Of a stretch of 64,000 nucleotides of DNA, positions 46,544-54,368 are shown piece after piece (the first letter of the stretch is position 1; each line of letters starts with the position of its first letter). Below the pieces are notes generated by a model that worked only from the letters and a program-made list of their open reading frames with translations, ran no database searches and was not told the origin of the DNA. Location of the stretch: positions 1 to 64,000 of the forward strand of contig JAHCAZ010000003.1 of NCBI GenBank assembly GCA_019634615.1. Direction: 5' to 3'. The position numbers and the translations under genes were made by a program. The DNA is from Opitutaceae bacterium (GTDB lineage: Bacteria; Verrucomicrobiota; Verrucomicrobiia; Opitutales; Opitutaceae).

Positions 46544-47742
46544 GCGCGCCGGCGGCATCGCCGCCCGCGGCGGGCACGCTGTGGCTCGAGGCGCCGGATT
46601 TCGCCGCGCTCGACCGGCTCGCGTGCCGGCCCGAGCCGTTCGCACTCTGGCCCGTCGGGCCGAAGCCGCTCCTGGCCCATTGGATGGACGAGGCGGTGCG
46701 GCGCAACGTGGCGGAGGTCGTGGTGATCGCCCCCGACCGGCCGCACCTGGTGCGGGCCGCGCTCGCCGGCGGGCACTACTGGTCGCGGGCGGTGCGCGTC
46801 CTGCCCGTCCGCGGGCCCGAGACCCCGGCGGACTGCCAGCGCGTCGACACGCTGCCGGGCCTGCCGCCCCCGGCCCCGATCGGCACGCCGGGCGAGTTGC
46901 TCGCGCACTGGCTGGCGCTCCAGCACGCCTGGCTGGCCGGCCGCAAGGCGACGGAGATCTCCGTCGATCGTCTCCAGCCGCCCGGCGCCTGGATCGGGCC
47001 GCAGGCCCGGGTGCACGCGCAGGCCCAGCTGCTGGCGCCGTGCTGGATCGGCGGGCGGGCCGAGATCGGCGCCGGCGCGGTGATCGGCCCGAACGCGCTG
47101 GTGGGCGAACGCAGTGTCGTGGAAGCCGGTGCGATCGTGCGTGAGGCGGCGGTGCTGGCCGACTCCTATGTGGGCCCCAAGGTCAACCTGCACCGGATGA
47201 TCGCCGCCGGCGACGTGCTGCTCGACGCGGCGCGCGGGACGCGGGTGGCCATCACCGACCAGTTCATCCTGGCAGCCCTGGGCGACGGCGCGGCCGGCCG
47301 CCCAGGCTGGACCGAGCGGGGGCTGGCCGTGCTCTGCGGACTCCTGGCCGCGGCCTGGTCCGTCGGCACGCCGGCCGCGCCGACGGAGGAGTTCGTGCCG
47401 CTGGGTTGGACCGGGCATCGCCTGCGCGTCGGCACCCGCGGGCCGCTGCTGGTGCGCCGGCGCCAATGGTTCTGGGCGGTGGCCGCAGGCCGGTTGCGCC
47501 TCGTTGGCGTGCTGCCGCGCGCCGAGTCCGACCTCAGTCACCTGCCGGACGACGTGCGGACGGTCGTGGCTCACGCCGCCCCTGGCGTGGTCTCGTGGGC
47601 GGACCTCCAGGGTGTCCACCGGGTCGACGACCCGCAGGAATGGCTGCATGCCGCCTACCAGGCGGCGGAGCTCGATCCCGCCGTGCGTGGCGAGATCCGG
47701 CGGCGGCTCTGGTCGGTCCTGCGGACGGGAGGCGGGGCGTGA
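46540..47742 (+). CDS. Left-handed beta-helix protein with degenerate nucleotidyltransferase and sugar-transferase-like ends
   Basis: A 400-residue protein, start TTG overlapping the preceding TGA. Residues about 10-95 resemble a sugar nucleotidyltransferase ('ALWPVGPKPLLAHWMDEAVRRNVAEVVVI') but the G-G-x-G-T-R-L nucleotide loop is absent. Residues about 145-240 show hexapeptide beta-helix turns ('WIGPQARVHAQAQLLAPCWIGGRAEIGAGAVIGPNALVG'). The tail, 'RLRLVGVLPRAESDL' then 'APGVVSWADLQG', mirrors the ending of the sugar transferase encoded just upstream. No clear catalytic site is kept. It may be a scaffold or pseudoenzyme controlling the transferase; this is inference. Confidence 0.65.
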   Translation: MSAPAASPPAAGTLWLEAPDFAALDRLACRPEPFALWPVGPKPLLAHWMDEAVRRNVAEVVVIAPDRPHLVRAALAGGHYWSRAVRVLPVRGPETPADCQRVDTLPGLPPPAPIGTPGELLAHWLALQHAWLAGRKATEISVDRLQPPGAWIGPQARVHAQAQLLAPCWIGGRAEIGAGAVIGPNALVGERSVVEAGAIVREAAVLADSYVGPKVNLHRMIAAGDVLLDAARGTRVAITDQFILAALGDGAAGRPGWTERGLAVLCGLLAAAWSVGTPAAPTEEFVPLGWTGHRLRVGTRGPLLVRRRQWFWAVAAGRLRLVGVLPRAESDLSHLPDDVRTVVAHAAPGVVSWADLQGVHRVDDPQEWLHAAYQAAELDPAVRGEIRRRLWSVLRTGGGA

Positions 47743-49457
47743 GCGCGGGGATCGAGACGGTCGAGTCAGCCGAGTTCACCGTTCCCGGTGACCTGGCGGC
47801 GGTCGCCGCGGCGGCCGCCGCGCTCCACCGCTACCTGGCGGCGCGGGGATTCCCGGAGGAGCGCTGGCCCGGCTTTGAACTGGTGGTGGTCGAGGCCCTC
47901 AACAACGCGGTCGAGCATGGCCTGGCCGTCCGGGCGGAAGCGTCGGTGGCGCTGACCGTGCGGTGGCACGGCGACGAGTTGGTGGTCGCGGTGCGCGACC
48001 CGGGTCACTTCGAACCCGGACCCGACTGGGGCGAGCTGCCGGCGGACCCGCTCGCGGAAGGCGGTCGCGGCGGATTCCTCATCCGCAGCGGAACCGACGC
48101 GGTGGAGCACGGCAATGACGCGACCGGCCACACCCTGACCCTGCGCTGGCGGCTCGGACCGCCGCGCGATCCGGCGGCGGTGCTGGCGGCGACCGAGCAG
48201 ACACTCGAGGGGATGACGGCGGAGCTGGGCAGCGCGTTCGAGACCCTGACGACGATGTTTGGCCTGAGCGAGCTGCTGGCAACCGGCCCCGCCTTCGACG
48301 CCTTCGTGCGCGAGGCGCTTGACCGGGTCCGCAACCAGCTCGGCGTGTCGGTCGCCTACGCCCGCATGCAGGACGAGGCGGGGGAACCCCTGCTCATGGG
48401 CTACCAGGCCGCCGCCCAGGCGCCGGCGTTCGCCCGCCCGGCCCTCGGCGCAAGCGAGGCGGGCGTGCTCGGCGGCGGTCCCGAGCGGAGCATCGAGTCG
48501 TGCCCGGCCCTGCCGGCCGACGATCCGCTGCAACGGTTTCCCGGCGGCGCCGTCATCGTGCCGGTCCGGATCCAGGAACAGACGCTCGGGGCGGTGGTGC
48601 TGCTCAAGGCGGGCAGCCAGTTTTTCACCGCGGGGCAGGTCGAGCTGATCCGGTCGGTCTGCGACTACATCGCCATCGTGCGCACCAATACCGAGCTGGC
48701 GCGCCAGCGTGAGCGGCAGCTCCGCATGACCCGCGAGCTTGAGATCGCGCGCGGCATCCAGCAATCGCTGCTGCCCCACGTCTTCCCCGAGGACGCGCGG
48801 GTGAGCATCCATGGCCAGTGCCTGACGGCGCACGAGGTGGGCGGTGACTTCTTCGATGTCGTGACCCTGCCCGATGGCGCGATCCTGCTGGTGCTGGCCG
48901 ACGTCATGGGCAAGGGCCTGCCGGCGGCCCTCCTCGCCACGGTGCTGCGCACCTCGATCCGGGCGCGGCTCGACGCGGCGGCGACGCCGGCGCGGCTCCT
49001 CCGCCAGGTGAACGCGCAACTGCACGCCGACCTGGAGCCGCTGAACATCTTCATCACCGCGCAGCTCGGCTGGGTGGCGCCGGACCGCCGCGAGCTGCGC
49101 CTGGCCTCGGCCGGCCACTGCCCGGTGTTCCTGACCGCCGCCGACCTCTCGCTCACCCGCCGCGAGGGGGGGCATGGCATCCCGATCGGCGTGCTGCCGG
49201 ACTTCGCGTTCGCGGAGGAGGCGGTCGCCCTCGCGGCCGGCATGCGCGTGGTGATGGTCACCGACGGCCTGTACGAGTTTGTCCAGGCTGACGACCAGAT
49301 CTTCGGCCTGCACGCGCTCGGCGCCTCGATCCAGGGGCTCCATGACCGCTCGCCGGCGGAGATCTGCGGGAAACTGCACGCCAAAGTCCTCGCCAACCGC
49401 GGCGATGCCGGCTTGATGGACGACTGCACGCTCATCGCCATGGAGATCAAAGCATGA
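47739..49457 (+). CDS. Anti-sigma-type kinase domain fused to GAF and PP2C (RsbU/SpoIIE) phosphatase
   Basis: A 572-residue signalling protein. Residues about 10-140 are an RsbW/SpoIIAB-like ATPase (N box 'VEALNNAVEHG', residues 51-61; 'VRDPGHFEPG'; 'GRGGFLIRSG'). A GAF-like domain follows (about 175-310) and a short coiled coil. The PP2C-type phosphatase (about 335-572) has 'HEVGGDFFDVV', 'LVLADVMGKGLPAALLATVL' and 'VMVTDGLYEF'. The kinase part would phosphorylate STAS serines and the phosphatase remove the phosphate, so both arms of a partner switch sit in one chain. STAS targets are encoded nearby. It starts with GTG. Confidence 0.9.
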   Translation: MSAGIETVESAEFTVPGDLAAVAAAAAALHRYLAARGFPEERWPGFELVVVEALNNAVEHGLAVRAEASVALTVRWHGDELVVAVRDPGHFEPGPDWGELPADPLAEGGRGGFLIRSGTDAVEHGNDATGHTLTLRWRLGPPRDPAAVLAATEQTLEGMTAELGSAFETLTTMFGLSELLATGPAFDAFVREALDRVRNQLGVSVAYARMQDEAGEPLLMGYQAAAQAPAFARPALGASEAGVLGGGPERSIESCPALPADDPLQRFPGGAVIVPVRIQEQTLGAVVLLKAGSQFFTAGQVELIRSVCDYIAIVRTNTELARQRERQLRMTRELEIARGIQQSLLPHVFPEDARVSIHGQCLTAHEVGGDFFDVVTLPDGAILLVLADVMGKGLPAALLATVLRTSIRARLDAAATPARLLRQVNAQLHADLEPLNIFITAQLGWVAPDRRELRLASAGHCPVFLTAADLSLTRREGGHGIPIGVLPDFAFAEEAVALAAGMRVVMVTDGLYEFVQADDQIFGLHALGASIQGLHDRSPAEICGKLHAKVLANRGDAGLMDDCTLIAMEIKA

Positions 49458-49831
49458 CCCCGGGAACCAAGCGCATCCTCGTGGTGGACGACCAGCCGCA
49501 CATGCTCCGGCTGCTGGCCTTCGCGTTGCGGCGGCTGGGCGCCGAGGTGATCATGGTCGAGAGCGGGGCCGAGGCCGTGGCCGTGGCGGGCGCCGGGCCG
49601 GTGGACCTGCTCCTTGTCGACGTGATGATGCCGTTGATGGACGGCTTCGAGACGGTCCGGGCAATCAAGGCCCAGCCCGCGCATGCGCACCTGCCGGTGA
49701 TCATGCTGACCGCCCGCGGGCAGGCGGAGACGCGCGCCTTGGCCGACCAGGTGGGCGTGAACTGCTTCCTGACCAAGCCGTTCAGCCCGGTCCAACTGGC
49801 GGAGGAGGCGGCGCGGCTGCTCTCGTCTTGA
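49454..49831 (+). CDS. Single-domain response regulator (CheY-like)
   Basis: A 125-residue receiver. Phospho-acceptor Asp56 is in 'DLLLVDVMMP', with acidic pair Asp12/Asp13 ('LVVDDQPH'), Thr86 and Lys108 ('LTKPF') all present, so it should be phosphorylated. There is no output domain. It overlaps the PP2C gene by 4 nt. A lone HPt protein is encoded 1.2 kb away and could pass phosphate to it, and it may control the phosphatase. Confidence 0.94.
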   Translation: MTPGTKRILVVDDQPHMLRLLAFALRRLGAEVIMVESGAEAVAVAGAGPVDLLLVDVMMPLMDGFETVRAIKAQPAHAHLPVIMLTARGQAETRALADQVGVNCFLTKPFSPVQLAEEAARLLSS

Positions 49832-50976
49832 AGGTGGAAGCGCTCGATCTCTTCGTGTTCGCGGACGCCCTCGGCTGGACGCAGGTGGAGCGGCGCGGGT
49901 TCCTGCGCGACCTGCTGCCGCACCGGGGGCCTTGTGACACGATCTTCGGCTACTCGTCCACCTGCGACCCCAGCATCCTCACCGGCCGCCTCCCGGCCGC
50001 GCACGGGCACTTCTCGTTCTTCGTCTACGACCCGGCGCACTCGCCTTTCGGCTGGGCCCGGGCGCTGGGCTGGCTGCCCGAGCTCGTTGCGGGCCACCAC
50101 CGCGTCCGCAACCGCGTGAGCCGCTGGTGCGCGCGGCGGCTGGGCTACACCGGGTACTTCCAGCTCTACAGCGTGCCGTTCCGGCGCCTGCCGTGGCTGG
50201 ACTACACCGAGAAGCGCGACCTCTATGTGCCCGGCGGGATCATCGGCGGCCAGGAAACGATCTTCGACCACTGGGAGCGCAGCGGCCGGCCGTGGCACCG
50301 CTCCGACTGGCGCCAGGGCGACGAGGCCAACGTGCGCGAGCTCCTGGCCCGGATCGACGAGGGCCGGATCCGGCTCGCCTACCTCTTCACCGCCGGGCTC
50401 GACGCCACCATGCACGCGCACACGACCGCCGGGCCGGCCGTCGACGCGGCGTTCGCGCGCTTCGCGGGCTGGCTCCGGGAGATCCACGCGCGCGCCGCAC
50501 AAAGGTACGGCGAGGTGCGCCTGCACGTTTTCAGCGACCACGGCATGACCGACACCCGTGCGACCAGCGCGATGCTGCGGGACTTCGAGGCGCTCGGCCT
50601 GGCGTACGGGCACGACTACGGCGCCGTGTGGGACTCGACCATGGTGCGCTTCTGGTTCCTGCGCCCCGGCGTGCGCGAGCGGGTCACGGCGTGGCTGGCG
50701 GAGCGCAGGGAGGGCCGGGTCGTGACCGACCGGCAGCTGGGCGCGTGGGGTTGCCTGTTCCCCGACCGCCGCTACGGCGAGCTCTTCTACCTGCTGGAGC
50801 CCGGCACCATCTTCGCCCCGTCGTTCATGAACCAGCGCCGCGTCCCGGCGATGCACGGCTTCGACCCCGCGCACCCGGACAGCGCCGCCTGCTGGCTGAC
50901 CAGCCACCCGTCGGCGAACCCGCCCGCGCGCATCGAGCAGATCTTCGACGTGATGCTGGCGGCGGCGCGGCGCTAG
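49828..50976 (+). CDS. Alkaline phosphatase-superfamily protein (phosphodiesterase type)
   Basis: A 382-residue enzyme with metal and nucleophile elements in superfamily order: 'LFVFADALGW', 'GYSSTCDPSILTG' (Ser/Thr nucleophile region), 'LFTAGLDATMHAHT', 'VFSDHGMTD' and 'PAMHGFDPAHPDSAACW'. It starts with TTG overlapping the receiver stop. No signal peptide is visible, so it should act in the cytoplasm. In this operon it may cleave a nucleotide sugar or remove a phospho-substituent from a glycan precursor, but the substrate is unknown. It converges with the HPt gene. Confidence 0.85.
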   Translation: MKVEALDLFVFADALGWTQVERRGFLRDLLPHRGPCDTIFGYSSTCDPSILTGRLPAAHGHFSFFVYDPAHSPFGWARALGWLPELVAGHHRVRNRVSRWCARRLGYTGYFQLYSVPFRRLPWLDYTEKRDLYVPGGIIGGQETIFDHWERSGRPWHRSDWRQGDEANVRELLARIDEGRIRLAYLFTAGLDATMHAHTTAGPAVDAAFARFAGWLREIHARAAQRYGEVRLHVFSDHGMTDTRATSAMLRDFEALGLAYGHDYGAVWDSTMVRFWFLRPGVRERVTAWLAERREGRVVTDRQLGAWGCLFPDRRYGELFYLLEPGTIFAPSFMNQRRVPAMHGFDPAHPDSAACWLTSHPSANPPARIEQIFDVMLAAARR

Positions 50977-50990
50977 GGCCAACGGCTCGC

Positions 50991-51365
50991 CTAGAGCCGG
51001 GCGAGGAGGCGCCCGCCGACCGGCCCGAGCGCGTCATGCAGGCGGCGGAACTGCTCGCGCGGCACGGCCCGGTCACGGGCGAGGGTCGCCTCCATCGCGG
51101 CCAAGCCGCCGGCGAGGCCGCTCAGTCCCACGCACGCGAGCATGCCCTTCATCCCATGCAGCTCGCGGGCCAGGGCCCCCGGCGCGGGCATCTCGGCCCC
51201 GGCCGCCAGTTCCGCGAGGCGCTGTGAGACCGTGGTGACGGCGTCGGTGCACAGCTGGCGCAGCTCCCGGCGACTCTCGTCGTCGGTCGCAGACTCAAGG
51301 AGCTGGCGGAGCATGAACCCGTCGATCTGCTCCAGGTCGGGAATGGCCGGGCCGGTATTGCTCAT
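50991..51365 (-). CDS. Stand-alone HPt phosphotransfer protein
   Basis: A 124-residue four-helix histidine phosphotransfer domain. The acceptor His70 is in 'ARELHGMKGMLACVGLSGLA', matching H-x-x-K-G-x-x-x-x-x-G. It can carry phosphate between a hybrid kinase (such as that at 17231-19117) and a receiver such as the one at 49454. It follows the small membrane protein gene by 9 nt on the minus strand, so it is probably expressed with the O-antigen ligase operon. Confidence 0.9.
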   Translation of the reverse strand: MSNTGPAIPDLEQIDGFMLRQLLESATDDESRRELRQLCTDAVTTVSQRLAELAAGAEMPAPGALARELHGMKGMLACVGLSGLAGGLAAMEATLARDRAVPREQFRRLHDALGPVGGRLLARL

Positions 51366-51374
51366 GGTCGCGCG

Positions 51375-51764
51375 TCAATTCAGCCATCGCCGCACCCGGC
51401 CGGCAAGCGTCGGTGAGGTCGAGACCACGGTGGTCGGTCCCGGCATGATGTGCACCGTCAGGCGGTCCGCGCCCTCCGGGTTGATCCAGCCCACCGCCAG
51501 CGGCGCCGGGGTGTCGGCCAGCAGCAGGTCCGCCGGGCCGGCGGTGCGCGGCCCGGGCAGCGCCACGCTGGCGCCGGGGGCGAGCGGCGGGATGGGCACG
51601 AGGTGGTCGCCGGTGCGCAGCACCGCGCCGGCGAGCGGGGTCTCGAGGTCGTTGTAGACGACCAGCTGCGGGCGCCGGCCCAGGAGCGCCAAGGCCAGCG
51701 CCACGGCGAACAGCAGCGCGAAGGCGAGGATCCAGCGCTGGCGGCGGTAGCGGGGGAGTTTCAT
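51375..51764 (-). CDS. Small bitopic membrane protein, unknown function
   Basis: A 129-residue protein with one N-terminal membrane helix (about 11-28, 'ILAFALLFAVALALALLG') and an exported, proline- and glycine-rich domain, probably beta-stranded ('QLVVYNDLETPLAGAVLRTGDHLVPIPPLAPGASVALPG'). It resembles no named family that I recognise. It overlaps the O-antigen ligase stop by 4 nt and may support ligation or surface attachment of the polymer. Confidence 0.7.
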   Translation of the reverse strand: MKLPRYRRQRWILAFALLFAVALALALLGRRPQLVVYNDLETPLAGAVLRTGDHLVPIPPLAPGASVALPGPRTAGPADLLLADTPAPLAVGWINPEGADRLTVHIMPGPTTVVSTSPTLAGRVRRWLN

Positions 51765-53101
51765 GGCCGGGCCCGGCGCCAGTGCTCGAACTTCGCCACC
51801 CAACCGAGCACGATCAGCCACATCGCGAGGTTCTTCGTCTGGGTCAGCACGCGCTCGAGCGTGCTGTGCGCGTAGAGCAGCAGGAGGCCGACGAGGACGC
51901 CCGTGAGCAGAGCGCGGGCCGGCGTGCCGGCCCAGTGGCGGGCGCAGCGAAAGCACCACCAGGCGGTCACGCCGGCGAACAGGAGATAGGTCGCCCAGCC
52001 GCCCCAGCCGGTCTCGGCCAACAGCAGCCAGTAGTGGGACTCGACGATGCCCTTGGCGTAGGTTTCGTCCACGCGGTGGCCGCGGGCGCGCTCCCAGTCG
52101 TCGATGACCTCGCCGTAGGGGAAGGGCGCGTTGATGGTGAGGCCGAAGTTGTTCCAGCCGACGCCGACGGGCGAGGCGTGCAGCATCGCCTGCGACGCGA
52201 GGATCATCAAATCGCGGGTCTCGGCGCTGGCCTGGTTGCCCTGGTCGTTGAAGCGGGCGATGAGCGTGTCGGCCGCGGCGATGAGGCCGAGGAAGCCGAG
52301 CCCGCCGAGCGCCAGCACGAAGCGGATGCGCCGGGCGGTGGGGCGCTCCCACAGGCCGGCGGCGACGACTGCCACCACGCCCGCGGCGAAGGCTGCGAGG
52401 GCGGCGCGCGAGAGTGAGCCCTGCACGATGATCGCCGTGGCGGCGAAGCCGGCCGCGGCCCAGCGCGCGGTGACCTTGCCGGCCTCGCTCATGGCGACGG
52501 CCAGCAGGGGCAGGCCGAGCGAATACGCCCACATCGCGAGGGCGTTCTGATGCTCGAACCAGCCGCGTACCTGGTACTGGCCGTCGAGGTACTTGAGTTT
52601 CAGCACCACCCCGGCCTGGACGACGAGGGTGAAGGCGACCGCGCGCAGCAGGAACTCGAGGTCGGTCTCCTCGCGGAGCGTGTTCCACGCGGCGCTGAAG
52701 ACCAGGACGGCGCTGCCAAAGCGCCACGCGGCCATGAGCACGTAGTCCGTGGCGGGCGCCGCGAGGATCGAGAGCAGCGACACGCCGCAGTACAGCAGCC
52801 ACAGCCCGGCGCCGCGCGGGAGCCAGGCGAAGTCGGGCCGGCGCTCCAGCCGCGCCGCGATGAGGAGCGCAAGGGCGAGCACGGTGATGAGGCTGGCCTC
52901 GTAGCCCTTGGTGTGGCCGCGGTACCACTCGATGGACCCGAGCACGAGCGTGAGCTTGTTGATGTGCCACGAGGTCATGAAGACCATGAGCCCGAGGGTC
53001 CACTGCTGCCAGAGGCGCCGCCCGCGCAGCGCGAGACCCAGCAGCGGGGCGAAGGCGAGGAAGCCGGCCAGGATGAACGGGGCCTTGAGCCAGTCGCTCA
53101 T
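51761..53101 (-). CDS. O-antigen ligase/polymerase family membrane protein
   Basis: Inner-membrane protein of 446 residues with about twelve helices. It has a large periplasmic loop between 'GLIAAADTLIARFNDQGNQASAETRDLMILASQAML' and 'KGIVESHYWLLLAETGWGGWATYLLF', the Wzy_C/O-antigen ligase pattern with 'GVGWNNFG' and 'ESHYWLLLAETG'. It polymerises or ligates lipid-linked glycan at the outer face of the inner membrane. It is preceded by a glycosyltransferase (4-nt overlap). Confidence 0.9.
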   Translation of the reverse strand: MSDWLKAPFILAGFLAFAPLLGLALRGRRLWQQWTLGLMVFMTSWHINKLTLVLGSIEWYRGHTKGYEASLITVLALALLIAARLERRPDFAWLPRGAGLWLLYCGVSLLSILAAPATDYVLMAAWRFGSAVLVFSAAWNTLREETDLEFLLRAVAFTLVVQAGVVLKLKYLDGQYQVRGWFEHQNALAMWAYSLGLPLLAVAMSEAGKVTARWAAAGFAATAIIVQGSLSRAALAAFAAGVVAVVAAGLWERPTARRIRFVLALGGLGFLGLIAAADTLIARFNDQGNQASAETRDLMILASQAMLHASPVGVGWNNFGLTINAPFPYGEVIDDWERARGHRVDETYAKGIVESHYWLLLAETGWGGWATYLLFAGVTAWWCFRCARHWAGTPARALLTGVLVGLLLLYAHSTLERVLTQTKNLAMWLIVLGWVAKFEHWRRARP

Positions 53102-54366
53102 CGCTCGGGACCGGGGTGCCGCGCGGCGCGCGCCTCGGCGGCCCGGTAGATGTTCTCCGTCTCGGCGGCGACCCGCGCCCACGAGTAGCGGGAGACGGCC
53201 AGTTCATGGCCATGCGCGGCGAGGCGCTCGCGCAGGCCGGGATCGGCGGCGAGGCGCTGCATCTGCGTGGCGCAGGCCCCGGCGTCGCCGGCGGGGAAGA
53301 ACAGGCCGCTCGCCCCGTCCGCGACCAGGGCCTGCAGCCCGCCCACCCGGGTCACCAGCACCGGGCGCCCGGCGCTCCACGCCTCGAGCACGACGATGCC
53401 GAAGGGCTCGTGGCGCGACGGCAGCACGAAGACGTCGGTCGCGGCGAAGGCCGCGGGCAGGTCGGGTCCATCGGGCGCCAGCGCGCCGAGCCGGCGGATG
53501 CGGGCCGCCGCCGGGCCGGCCGCGATGCGGGCGTCAAGCTGGGCAACGTAGCCGCCGATGGTGCCGGGGCCGGCGAGCACCAGGTGGGCGTCGGGCCGCT
53601 GCGCGGCGACCTGCTCGAAGGCCGCGATGAGCGTGAGCTGGTCCTTCTGAGGGTCGAAGCGGCTGATGCACGCGAAGACCGTGGCGTCGGCCGGGATGCC
53701 GTGGCGCGCGCGGAAACCCGCGCCGTCGCCGCCGGCGAACCGGCCCGCGTCCACGCCGTTGCCGAGGTGATAGACGCGGTCGTGACCCAGCGCGGTGCGG
53801 GCCTGGTCGGCCTCGGAGCGGCCGACGCAGATCACGGCGTCGGCTTCCGCCAGCACGCGGCGCGAGCGGAAGAGGGCGCCGAAGAGGCGACCCCACTCGG
53901 GCTTCCCGGCCTGGGCCTCGGTGAGCTGGGCGAGCTCGTCCGCGGGCACGTCGAACACGCCGCCGTGGAGCGTCACGACGAACGGCCGGCGGCGCAGCCG
54001 CGCCGCGGTGAGCACCTCGCCGCCGAGCCGCTTGAGGGCGTGGGCGTGGTACAGCCGCACGCCGGGCCGCAGGCAGAGCGCGCCGAAAAGGGAGAACGAG
54101 AGGAGGTTGCCGCCCTTCTTGTCCATCTGGTGCCGCTGCGCGGCATTGAGGCCAAAGAAGGGGTAGGTGTAGCCGTAGCGACGGATTGGGATGCCCTGCC
54201 ACGTCTCGCGGCGCACCCGGCTCAGGGCGAGGGAGGTGTGGATCTCCGGCGCGAGGCCCTGGCGCAGCTGCTGCTCAAGCAGGCGGGCGATGACGGTTTC
54301 CGTGCCGCCCCACTCGTCGGCGGTGAACCGGCGGGGGACGTGGATGACGCGGGTCGGGGCGGCCAT
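53098..54366 (-). CDS. Glycosyltransferase family 4
   Basis: GT-B transferase of 422 residues. The N terminus 'RVIHVPRRFTADEWGGTETVIARLLEQQLRQGLAPEIHTS' holds the acceptor loop with G-G-T. 'VFACISRFDPQKDQLTLIAAFEQV' begins the donor domain, and 'PSRHEPFGIVVLEAWSAGRPVLVTRVGGLQALVADG' the E-x7-E region. It lies only 2 nt downstream of the pyrophosphatase gene, so the PPase transcript probably continues into the polysaccharide genes. The sugar is unknown. Confidence 0.92.
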   Translation of the reverse strand: MAAPTRVIHVPRRFTADEWGGTETVIARLLEQQLRQGLAPEIHTSLALSRVRRETWQGIPIRRYGYTYPFFGLNAAQRHQMDKKGGNLLSFSLFGALCLRPGVRLYHAHALKRLGGEVLTAARLRRRPFVVTLHGGVFDVPADELAQLTEAQAGKPEWGRLFGALFRSRRVLAEADAVICVGRSEADQARTALGHDRVYHLGNGVDAGRFAGGDGAGFRARHGIPADATVFACISRFDPQKDQLTLIAAFEQVAAQRPDAHLVLAGPGTIGGYVAQLDARIAAGPAAARIRRLGALAPDGPDLPAAFAATDVFVLPSRHEPFGIVVLEAWSAGRPVLVTRVGGLQALVADGASGLFFPAGDAGACATQMQRLAADPGLRERLAAHGHELAVSRYSWARVAAETENIYRAAEARAARHPGPER

Positions 54367-54368
54367 GG

